Assembly (NCBI GenBank): GCA_947628325.1
Contig: CANQZL010000098.1
Span: 1 to 6,142, forward strand
Direction: 5' to 3'
Length of the DNA stretch: 6,142 nt
From: an uncultured Bacilli bacterium
GTDB lineage: Bacteria; Bacillota_I; Bacilli_A; RF39; UBA660
This document shows positions 1 through 6,142 of the stretch, in pieces. The position numbers were made by a program, and so were the translations under genes. Positions within the stretch are counted from its first letter, which is position 1; every line of letters begins with the position of its first letter. The notes beneath the pieces are model-generated. The model made no database searches. It saw only the letters and a program-made list of their open reading frames with translations, and was not told the DNA's origin.

Positions 1-1
1 T

Positions 2-394
2 GGATTTAACATTAAAGGTCTTGGTGGACCTAATGGTGATTATCCAGGAGAGCAACTTCTTGCCACTCTTGATCCAAAAACATATTTTGATCCAAATAGA
101 AAATTAACAGGTTTTTCTGATGAAGGAACTAAAGCAAAAGCAGAAATTGATGCATCACGTAATGCTATTGAAGAATATGTTAAAGGGAATGAGCCTAGTT
201 TAGATTTCCCAAGGGGTGGAAAAAAATATAATTGGGCAAGTAATGATTCCACTGCCAGTTTTACATGGAAACATCCTGAAGATAAAGACAATGATTTAAC
301 TAAATTTGAAGATGTTTATTATATAGATCAATATTATACTGCTGATAATAATGATATTGCTAATATTTTTGATAGTATTTTTGAAGAAATATCA
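2..394 (+). other. C-terminal end of a vWA-like head domain (partial)
   Basis: Residues 1-131. The segment around residues 106-131 (VYYIDQYYTADNND, then IANIFDSIFEEIS) resembles the end of bacterial vWA domains: a last strand reporting a residue such as Y-x-A, then an amphipathic helix of the form 'L-x-x-I-F-x-x-I-x-x-E-I'. The preceding 100 residues are hydrophilic, with no motif I can name, and could be a loop or insertion before the last strand. The metal-binding DxSxS motif that would prove a vWA fold would lie upstream, outside the window. If correct, this head would bind a host or matrix ligand at the tip of the stalk. The call rests on remembered family patterns, not on a search. Confidence 0.5.
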
Positions 395-3300
395 GGTTCT
401 AAATTTAATCCAATTGATGGAGTAAATGATGCTGGTGTTAACAATTCACTTTTATATATGGATCCAATTGGTGAAAATATGGAAGTTAAGGATAATGGAG
501 TTACAATAGGTGAAGATAATTATGATATGAGTCTATTGTTATTTGAAAAGATGCATGGTCTTGTCAAAGCAGGTATATATGATTATAAATTTAATAGTAC
601 TCATCGTGGTCCTGATCATAATTCTGATACAGGTAGTTTCCAAGAAGGTTGGTATGATAAAGATGGAAAGCTTATTGGATGGTATGAAAAAGATGAAGAT
701 GGGAATAATCAAACACAAATCCATGGTAAAGAAGGTAGTTTTAAAAATGGAGATACTTATTACTTTGGTATAGATACTATTAGACAATATGTTTCTACAT
801 TAGATGAAGATGAAGGAAAATTAACTAATCAAGAAAAGAATACAATTTATAAAGTTTATCGTTTTGCTGATAGTCAAGAGGAAAGACTTAAGAAAGTTAA
901 TAATCCTTGTTATGAGTCTCCTAAAGATGGTCAAGATTCTCCATATTCATATTCATTAAGTGATATACGTGTATGGATTGAAGATACTGGAGATTTTGTT
1001 GATGAACAAAGTGGAGGAGCAATTGATTTAGGTTATAATGAAGCTCTTTATATTAGTATTCCAAAGAATGCTTTACCAGTTTTAACTGCTAACATCTCAA
1101 TAGGTGTAGATGGTAATATTACTTATAAAAACGATGTTGATTATATAAAGAATATGGGTGACTCTTTAAAATCAACACATGTTACACCACTTAGATTATT
1201 TTATGGTGTTGGTGTTAGTAATAATGTTTTAACAGATGATGGATTAGATATTGATATTGCAAAACTAGATAAAGAGTATATTGAACATCATACAGATGAA
1301 AACACTGGAGACATTTATTTCTTATCTAATTATTATAGTAATACTGGATATAGTGATTATGTTTCAGATACATTTAATAGTCGTAGTAGAGGAGATGCTA
1401 ATAGTACATTTTCTCCTTCAACAGACAATCGCTATTATGCTTTCCAAAAACCAATTATTTTATATAAAGTAGATGATAATGAGTTACAAAAAGATGCAAA
1501 TGGAAATGTATTATATCAAGAAAAAACTTTAACAGGTGAAGATTATGATAATTTTATAAAAAATCATAGTGAAAATGTTATAAAAGATGGAAGTATGAGT
1601 TCTAATTCTTGGTATTGGATAGTTGGAGATTATTATACTAGTGATGGTAAAACTGCTCATATTGCTGTTACTCGTAAAGGTAGTGAATTTGGTAGTGCTA
1701 TAGGTGGAGAAGATGGTAAAATTGGGTATGGAGAATACTTGGTTTGGTATAATCCTAATGGAAAAGGACTTACTCAGGATAATATTAGAGAGTATGATGT
1801 AGAAAATCCAACTCCACCAGATGAAAGTGGAAATTGGGTAATTGCTACTAAACCAGGTGGACTTCGTGTTGGTGATTTAGGTCAAATGGTTACATCTAAA
1901 GAGCAAAATGTTACAAGTTCTGCTTATAATGTATATGTTCCAACAATAAGTTCAAATACTACAAATAGTAATATTATTATAGATAATTATCATGGAAATA
2001 ATGGTAGAATTGTTATTCCAAATAAGTTATTACAAGTTACTAAGGAAGTAGAAGAAGATGGTGGAAAAAATGATCCTAATAAAGAGTTTAAATTTGAAGT
2101 TAGAATAAATAAATATGTTGGAGATCATGATGCTATTGTTCTTGTAAAAAATCCTTATTCTAAAGAATGGCAATTAAAGATGGATTCTATTGATGTAGTA
2201 ACTAATAATCAAGGATTATTACAAACAGAAGGACATGGAAATACTACACTTGCAACTGTAACTCGTGGTGGTAAAGAATATTATGTATATGTAGGAGCAA
2301 GTGCAGATGGTTCTGAGGAAAATATTAGACCTTTATATAAAGATGCTGGTAATAATGAACTTGGTAATAACCAAAATGCAGTTGAAGGTGCTGGTAGAAC
2401 TGTATATGTTAGTAAAGAAGATTATGAAACATTAAACCCTAATGCGAAAAATAATATGAGATATGGTATTGCTGATAATAATAAAAATAAAACTGGATCT
2501 GTTGATTATTGGGTTGATAAAGTATATTTAATTCCAAAAGAAGGAACTGATATAGAGAAGTGGACATTTGATGCAGCAACAGCAGACAGTTTATATAAAA
2601 CAGAAGAACGATTTGTAATTTCTCATTTAGATTCAACAAAAAATGGAATTAATCAACTTACATCAGATTATGCAACAAAATCAGTATATTTAACAAAAAA
2701 AGTATATTTTGGTTATGATAAAGACCATATGCCATCAGATACATCTATTATACCAGAAGACTTTACTGGAACAGATGAAGATTGGAAATGGGTTACAGAC
2801 CCTAAAAATGCTAATAAAGCAAGCTTTACTTTAAAAGCAGATGAAGGATTAGAGTTTGTTGGAATTGATGATGAAAATGATTATGATGTTTCAGTTGTTG
2901 AAGTATTAGATGGAAAAGATATTGATGAAGGTTATGGATTTAATAGAGTAGAAGATCATAATTCTAAACCAAAAGAACATGAAATAGAAAATAGAGATGA
3001 TAATACAACTGGCTATAAAGTATCAGGTGCAATAACTGATAGAGTAGAAGAACATTATATTAATACTTATCGTGCTAATTATGATTTAACTTTAAGTAAA
3101 ACAATTATGGGAAGTTTAGCAGATAAAGATCAAGAATGGACTTTTAGAGTTAAATTAACTCCAGAGGAATTTGAAAACTTTAAAAAAGAGTATATTTATC
3201 AAACTTGTACATTAAATGAAGAAAAAGTTTTAGTTTGTGATGATAAAACAGAAGGTAAGTTAACATTTGAACTTAAAGAAACTGAAAAAGAAAAATATTA

Positions 3301-6142
3301 TGAAGGTGTTATTAAGTTAAAAGCTGGAGAGATATATAGAATTAAAAATATTGATTATAAATGTAAATATGAAGTAGTTGAAGATGAGGCTAATGATGAT
3401 GGTTATGATACTACATTTAGAACTAGTGAAGGTTATGATGCTAATACAGGTGATATGAGTCAAGATAGAAATGTAGGAATTATTAATGCTAAATTTCCTC
3501 CAGTTGACTTATCAGTTGCTAAGACAGTTAAGGGAAGTTTAGGAGATACTTCTAAAGATTGGTCATTTAAAGTTACATTAATTCCAGAAGATGGTTATGT
3601 AATAAAAGATAGTTATAAATATGTAATAAAAGATAGTTATAAATATGAAGGCTCTAAATCTGGGGAAATGCAATTTGTTAAAAATGATGATGGAACTTAT
3701 AGTAGTGAATTTACGTTAAAACACGGACAGAAAATAACTATTAAAGATTTACCAGAAGGAATTAAGTATAAAGTAGAGGAAAAAGAAGTAAATACTGATG
3801 ATTATATTACTACAGTGGTAGATGATAATGCTGAAGGTGAAATTAAATCTGAAAGTGGAGAAGTTGAAGTTAGATTTGTTAATGCTAAATATGACTCTAG
3901 AAAACTTGCAATTGGTAAAAGAGTGGAAGGAAGTTTAGGAGAAGTAGGTAGAGAATTTACCTTTAATATAACATTAATTCCTAGTGATAATATTGAACTT
4001 GATAGTAGTTATCATTATGTTGGATCTCATATAGTTGAAAATGTAGAAGATCCTGAAGATGGAGAAATAGAATTTACAAAACATACAGATGATGGAGTTT
4101 ATTACACAGGAAGTGTTAAATTAAAACATGGTCAAATAATTACTATAGAAGGAATACCTGAAGGTACTCAATATCTTGTAAAAGAAGAGGATGTAACTGG
4201 GGAAGGTTATACAACAACAACTACTGATAATAAGTCTGGTATGTTGACAACAGAAGGAGAAACTGTAATATTTGTTAATACTAAGATTGCTACTACTAAT
4301 TTAAAAATTGAAAAAATAGTTACTGGTAATAGTCCAGATACTGGAAAAGAGTGGAACTTTGAGGTTTATTTAACTCCTCCACTTGGAATGGAACTTAATG
4401 ATTCATATCATTATAGTGGCTCTAAACAAGGAGATATAACATTCAAAGATAATAAAGATGGAAGTTATATAGGAAAATTCACTTTAAAAGATCAAGAAAC
4501 AATAACTATAGAAGGTTTACCTGAAGGTACAAAATATAAAGTAGTAGAAGTGGATGCTAATAAAGATTATTATATTACAGGTAAGACTAATAATACAGAA
4601 GGTACTTTAGAGTATAACGAAACACCTGAGGTTACATTTACCAATATGAAACTTGATCCAAAAACTTTAACTATTAATAAAGAAGTTTTAGGAGAACGTG
4701 GAAATAAAGAGAAAGAATGGACTTTTGAAATTATTCTAAATTCTACTGGAAAGACAGGAGAAGAGATTACTTATAGTTATGTAGGTGGTTCAACTATAGA
4801 TGGTGTTTCAAAACCTGAAGATGGAGAATTGTCATTTAGAAAATATCCTGATGGAAGTTATAGACGAGAAATTACTTTAAAACATGGTCAATTTATTACA
4901 ATTACGGGTCTTGATGCATCAACTGAATATGAAGTTGTAGAAAAAGATGCTAATGAAGATGGCTATATTACATATACTGAAAGTAATACAGGCGAAATTA
5001 GTGGAGATGTTGCATCTTTAGTAGTGTACAATAATAATTTACCTGGATTAAAAGATCTTACTTTAGAAAAACTTGTACATGGAAGTTTAGGAGACGTAGA
5101 TAAAGAATTTACCTTTATGATTACATTTACTCCAGATAAGAATATAAAACTTATTGATGAAAATGGAATTTATTATGGTGGTAGTAAAGACGGTTATTAC
5201 TATGATGGTAGTAAAGAAGGATATTTGAAATTAACTGATAATAAAGATGGTACTTATACTGGAACAGTTTCTTTACATCATACTGATAAGATAACTATTC
5301 ATGGTATTCCTGAGGATACTAAGTATGAAATATTAGAAACTGATGCAGATGGTTATAAAATTGATATTGATGGAAGAGTACCTGGAAGACTTTTAGATAA
5401 TGAGACTAAAGTTACTTATAATAATATAAAATCAACTAACTTTGACTTATCTATTAAAAAGAATGTAAAAGGTAATATGGGAGATAAGAATCGTGAATGG
5501 AATTTTAAAGTTTTATTTACCGCACCAGCAGGTTCTACATTAAATGAAGAATATTCATATACAAAAAATAACGGAGAAAAAGGAACTTTAGAACTTAAAC
5601 AAAATAAAGTAGGTAATTACGAAGGTTCTTTACAACTTAAAGATGGTGAAGTTGTTACTATTGAAGGTTTACCTGAAGGTACTAAATATGTAGTAGAAGA
5701 AGAGGATGTAACTAATGAAGGTTATACAACAACAACTACTGATAATACTAATGGTGTTATTGATAGAGAAGGAATATTAGTAGAGTTTAATAACTGGAAA
5801 TTATCAAAACATAGATTAGTAATTGAAAAAAGATTAAAAGGTGATAATGTTGAGGTTGATCGTGAATGGAATTTTGAAGTTACATTAACTACAGATAAAG
5901 GAGTACCAATGGAAGAATTTTATCCATATATTAAAAATAATGGAGAAGAAGGAACTATTGATTTTGTAAGGCAAGAAGATGGTACTACTTATAAGGCCAC
6001 AGTAAAACTTAAAGGTGGAGAATATATTTCTATAGAAGATATTCCTTATAATACAAAATATGATGTTAAAGAAGTAGAAGCAAATAAAGATAATTATAAA
6101 ACAACTGATGAGAATTCTACTGGTACTTTAACTAAGAGAGAA
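2..6142 (+). CDS. Giant repeat-rich surface adhesin / pilin-like stalk protein, internal fragment (both ends missing)
   Basis: Codons starting at base 2 run 2047 triplets without a stop. No start codon can be assigned, because the frame is already open at the left edge, and no stop is reached. The other five frames are broken by frequent stops. The translation has a vWA-like tail (residues 1-131), a large ectodomain (132-674), a divergent pilin domain with an insertion (675-1026) and eight tandem Spy0128/FctA-like domains (1027-2047). Each tandem domain has a Lys, an aromatic-x-Phe motif and a Glu, and the complete ones a terminal Asn, as in pilin domains that form Lys-Asn isopeptide bonds. 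The likely role, inferred from architecture, is a wall-anchored adhesin or fibrillar stalk outside the cell. No signal peptide, membrane segment or LPxTG sorting signal lies in the window, so anchoring is not shown. The protein has four cysteines (residues 303, 1069, 1079, 1121) and is strongly acidic. Codon use is uniformly AT-rich with Trp only as TGG. The frame, domain repetition and fold family are well supported; the ligand and the organism are unknown. Confidence 0.93.
395..2023 (+). other. Large ectodomain between the vWA-like head and the pilin-type repeats
   Basis: Residues 132-674. The order of motifs matches what I recall of large vWA/pilin-fold surface proteins in gut Bacillota: N-x-L-x-Y-M-D-P-I-G-E-x-M-E-V (148-162), MHGLVKAGIYDY (184-195), a YRFADSQEER segment (286-295), VWIEDTGDFVD (324-334), GYNEALYISIPKNALP (344-359), TPLRLFYGVGV (395-405), FLSNYYSNT (440-448), FSPSTDNRYYAFQKP (470-484) and finally NNGR (666-669) just before the first pilin-type Lys strand. 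Alternating hydrophobic and polar residues suggest mostly beta structure. It has no transmembrane segment and a single Cys (303). No enzymatic motif was recognised. Its position implies that it belongs to the ligand-presenting head or links the head to the stalk. I cannot give a function; a curated domain of unknown function probably covers it. Confidence 0.55.
647..706 (+). repeat. Imperfect 30-base tandem duplication (GWY-[DE]-KD motif)
   Basis: Residues 216-221 read GWYDKD and residues 226-231 read GWYEKD, a period of 10 residues (30 bases). The DNA units begin ggttggtatgataaagat and ggatggtatgaaaaagat. The tails of the two units differ, so this is an old or partial duplication. It probably forms a beta-hairpin loop in the ectodomain. 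A chance resemblance is possible. Confidence 0.4.
2024..3079 (+). other. R0: divergent Spy0128/FctA-like pilin domain with a ~200-residue insertion
   Basis: Residues 675-1026. The domain starts with the strand KLLQVTKEV (candidate Lys 681) followed by KEFKFEV, the aromatic-x-Phe motif of the later repeats. It ends with SFTLKADEGLEFVGI, the strand DYDVSVVEV (candidate Glu 967) and EEHYINTYR (candidate Asn 1021). Asn 1021 is exactly 12 residues before the Lys of R1, as at every later junction, which is the main reason for counting this as a ninth domain. Lys to Glu is 286 residues here against 78-94 in R1-R8, so roughly residues 695-925 are an insertion. The inserted part includes YYVYVGASADG, TVYVSKEDYETL and DYWVDKVYLIPKEG and is not recognised. 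The Glu sits two residues later than expected after the Tyr, so its assignment is less sure than in R1-R8. The domain is likely the junction between head and stalk. Confidence 0.6.
3080..3502 (+). repeat. R1: Spy0128/FctA-like isopeptide-type pilin repeat, cysteine-containing
   Basis: Residues 1027-1167 (141 aa). It begins YDLTLSKTIMGSLADKD with candidate bond Lys 1033, then EWTFRV. The candidate catalytic Glu is 1127 in YEVVED and the candidate Asn is 1162 in GIINAK. It is the longest of the regular repeats. The extra length is mainly between EWTFRV and the KLKAGE strand, in a Lys/Glu-rich stretch. It holds three of the protein's four cysteines: 1069 and 1079, ten residues apart around LNEEKVLV, and 1121 in YKCKYE. 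The usual LPEGTKY turn is replaced by IDYKCKY. It follows R0 directly and shares its Asn-to-Lys spacing with the downstream repeats. Confidence 0.8.
3503..3898 (+). repeat. R2: Spy0128/FctA-like isopeptide-type pilin repeat
   Basis: Residues 1168-1299 (132 aa). The first strand DLSVAKTVKGSLGD carries candidate Lys 1174 and is followed by DWSFKVTLIP. The middle has YEGSKSGEMQF, then a DGTYSSEFTLKHGQ strand, the turn LPEGIKYKVEE with candidate Glu 1260, and EVRFVNAK with candidate Asn 1294. It contains an exact 24-base tandem duplication just before the YEGSKSG motif, which adds eight residues (VIKDSYKY) to a strand or loop. Without these, its Lys-to-Glu distance would equal the shortest in the array (78, as in R4). 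Confidence 0.85.
3596..3646 (+). repeat. Exact 24-base tandem duplication inside R2
   Basis: The unit gta-ata-aaa-gat-agt-tat-aaa-tat occurs at 3599-3622 and again at 3623-3646 with no mismatch. Identity extends three bases to the left (tat at 3596), making about 2.1 copies. It is in frame and encodes VIKDSYKY twice. The complete lack of synonymous differences points to a recent duplication, probably by replication slippage, or to collapse or expansion in assembly. Confidence 0.95.
3899..4294 (+). repeat. R3: Spy0128/FctA-like isopeptide-type pilin repeat
   Basis: Residues 1300-1431 (132 aa). It begins RKLAIGKRVEGSLGE with candidate Lys 1306, then REFTFNITLIP. The middle has YHYVGSH and a longer loop ending EDPEDGEIEF, shared with R5. 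SVKLKHGQ, IPEGTQYLVKEED with candidate Glu 1395, and VIFVNTK with candidate Asn 1426 follow. Its first part resembles R6 (GSLG-x-V, EFTF with the uncommon codon acc). Its last part is nearly identical to R7 (EEDVT, GYTTTTTDN), so it looks mosaic. Confidence 0.87.
4202..4232 (+). repeat. 31-base block in R3 shared exactly with R7
   Basis: The block encodes EGYTTTTTDN and matches bases 5717-5747 without mismatch, including every synonymous position and the aca-aca-aca-act-act codon series for five threonines. Just upstream both repeats also share gaagaggatgtaact. No other repeat in the array has this GYTTTTTDN string. Confidence 0.93.
4295..4660 (+). repeat. R4: Spy0128/FctA-like isopeptide-type pilin repeat (shortest)
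   Basis: Residues 1432-1553 (122 aa). It starts NLKIEKIVTGNSPD with candidate Lys 1438, then KEWNFEVYLTPP. YHYSGSKQGDITF, DGSYIGKFTLKDQE and LPEGTKYKVVEVD with candidate Glu 1516 follow, then VTFTNMK with candidate Asn 1548. It is the most compact repeat in the array, with a Lys-to-Glu distance of 78 residues, and probably shows the minimal form of the domain. Here KDQE replaces the KHGQ of R2, R3 and R5. Confidence 0.87.
4661..5050 (+). repeat. R5: Spy0128/FctA-like isopeptide-type pilin repeat
   Basis: Residues 1554-1683 (130 aa). It starts KTLTINKEVLGERGN with candidate Lys 1560, then KEWTFEIIL. A loop YSYVGGSTIDGVSKPEDGE resembles that of R3, and the two share cctgaagatggagaa at the DNA level. 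ITLKHGQFITITGL, then STEYEVVEKD with candidate Glu 1647, and SLVVYNNN with candidate Asn 1678 follow. The turn before the Glu strand is LDAS rather than LPEG. Three Asn residues occur in a row at the end; 1678 is chosen because it fits the 12-residue spacing to the next Lys. Confidence 0.83.
5051..5440 (+). repeat. R6: Spy0128/FctA-like isopeptide-type pilin repeat
   Basis: Residues 1684-1813 (130 aa). It starts KDLTLEKLVHGSLGD with candidate Lys 1690, then KEFTFMITFTP. The GSK motif is duplicated (YYGGSKDG then YYDGSKEG). DGTYTGTVSLHHTDKITI, IPEDTKYEILETD with candidate Glu 1779, and VTYNNIK with candidate Asn 1808 follow. HHTDK replaces the KHGQ of R2, R3 and R5. Two Asn residues lie together at 1807-1808; the second fits the fixed spacing. 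Confidence 0.83.
5171..5224 (+). repeat. Imperfect 27-base tandem duplication inside R6
   Basis: Two adjacent in-frame 27-base units, 5171-5197 and 5198-5224, encode YYGGSKDGY and YYDGSKEGY. They differ at four bases, so this duplication is older than the exact one in R2. It duplicates the Y-x-G-S-K-x-G motif present once in R2 and R4, at about the same place in the domain where R2 is expanded. Confidence 0.88.
5441..5809 (+). repeat. R7: Spy0128/FctA-like isopeptide-type pilin repeat
   Basis: Residues 1814-1936 (123 aa). It starts FDLSIKKNVKGNMGD with candidate Lys 1820, then REWNFKVLFTAP. YSYTKNNGEKGTLEL replaces the GSK-type motif of R2, R4 and R6. SLQLKDGEVVTIEGL, PEGTKYVVEEEDV with candidate Glu 1900, and LVEFNNWK with candidate Asn 1931 follow. 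Its front half is closest to R8 (REWNF, KNNGE), and its back half is almost identical to R3. Confidence 0.87.
5717..5747 (+). repeat. 31-base block in R7 shared exactly with R3
   Basis: This is the second copy of the block at 4202-4232, encoding EGYTTTTTDN with identical codons. The copies lie about 1.5 kb apart, with three other repeats between them. After this block the two repeats diverge (KSG in R3, TNG in R7). Confidence 0.93.
5810..6142 (+). repeat. R8: Spy0128/FctA-like isopeptide-type pilin repeat (cut by window end)
   Basis: Residues 1937-2047, incomplete. It starts HRLVIEKRLKGDNVEVD with candidate Lys 1943, then REWNFEVTLT. YPYIKNNGEEGTIDF matches the R7 subtype. TVKLKGGEYISIEDI and NTKYDVKEVE with candidate Glu 2024 follow, and the window ends in STGTLTKRE. 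From the Glu-to-Asn distances in the complete repeats (29-35 residues), the partner Asn should lie about 6-12 residues past the right edge. Nothing here looks like a stalk end or sorting signal, so more protein follows. Confidence 0.85.

Noticed and set aside
220..226. Runs of seven A (220-226 and 2695-2701) as possible phase-variation tracts
   Set aside because: Runs of this length are expected by chance in Lys/Asn-rich coding DNA at about 30% GC, and the frame is intact.
539..787. Open frames of 60-83 codons on both strands (40-291 minus, 539-787 minus, 543-773 plus, 1281-1472 plus, 2439-2639 minus)
   Set aside because: All lie inside the continuous frame-2 coding sequence, overlap clear domain motifs and have low-complexity Ile/Leu/Phe/Met-rich products typical of shadow frames in AT-rich genes.
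4517..4531. LPEGT strings (also in R7) resembling a sortase LPxTG motif
   Set aside because: The residue order is L-P-E-G-T, not L-P-x-T-G. The strings sit in the turn before the Glu strand of a repeat, with no hydrophobic segment or positive tail after them.
3080..6142. Regularly spaced repeats as a CRISPR or DNA satellite array
   Set aside because: The period is 122-141 codons, the repeats diverge strongly at the DNA level and are conserved as protein motifs in one frame.
3080..6142. CnaB/SpaA-type collagen-binding stalk repeats
   Set aside because: These domains also use Lys/Asn/Glu bonds and cannot be fully excluded by eye. However, the length of 122-141 residues, the [EK]-[WF]-x-F motif after the Lys strand and the Y-x-V-x-E then F-x-N ending fit Spy0128/FctA-type pilin domains better than the shorter CnaB units.
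2..6142. Promoters, ribosome binding sites, terminators, tRNA or ncRNA
   Set aside because: There is no intergenic space. AT-rich boxes and AGGAG-like strings occur only within codons of the open frame.

Overview
The window is one uninterrupted coding stretch. Frame 2 of the + strand (codons starting at base 2) is open from the first to the last base, giving 2047 codons with neither a start nor a stop. It is therefore an internal slice of a single very large gene, with both ends outside the window. There is no intergenic DNA, RNA gene, promoter, terminator, CRISPR array or mobile element to report.

The protein looks like a giant extracellular, cell-wall-type adhesin or pilin-like stalk of a low-GC Gram-positive bacterium (Bacillota). 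GC is about 30% from sampled lines. Leu is mostly TTA, Arg mostly AGA, and Asn, Asp and Tyr mostly end in T. Trp is always TGG and no in-frame TGA occurs, so nothing suggests a Mycoplasma-type code. The product is rich in Asp, Glu, Lys, Asn, Thr and Tyr, and has only four cysteines in 2047 residues. The parts that would settle surface anchoring (signal peptide, N-terminal part of the head, C-terminal sorting signal) are outside the window. A gut-type Clostridia, Bacilli or Erysipelotrichia relative is plausible, but the genus cannot be named from this sequence.

Layout, in residues of the window translation (residue n starts at base 3n-1). Residues 1-131 (bases 2-394) look like the C-terminal end of a von Willebrand factor A-type (vWA) head domain. 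Residues 132-674 (395-2023) are a large ectodomain of the kind that I recall following vWA heads in big Bacillota surface proteins. Residues 675-1026 (2024-3079) are a divergent Spy0128/FctA-like pilin domain carrying an insertion of about 200 residues (called R0 here). Residues 1027-2047 (3080-6142) are eight tandem domains of 122-141 residues of the same fold (R1-R8, the last cut by the window end).

Every tandem domain has a Lys in its first strand, then an aromatic-x-Phe motif, a Glu after a Y-x-V-type strand and, except in the truncated R8, an Asn in the last strand. This is the Lys/Glu/Asn arrangement that forms a self-made intramolecular isopeptide bond in Spy0128-type pilins. The distance from the Asn of one domain to the Lys of the next is exactly 12 residues at all eight junctions. 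The inferred working model is a head (vWA plus ectodomain) held away from the cell by a stiff, covalently locked stalk. Small in-frame tandem duplications and mosaic similarity between non-adjacent repeats suggest that the stalk evolves by slippage and repeat-to-repeat recombination.
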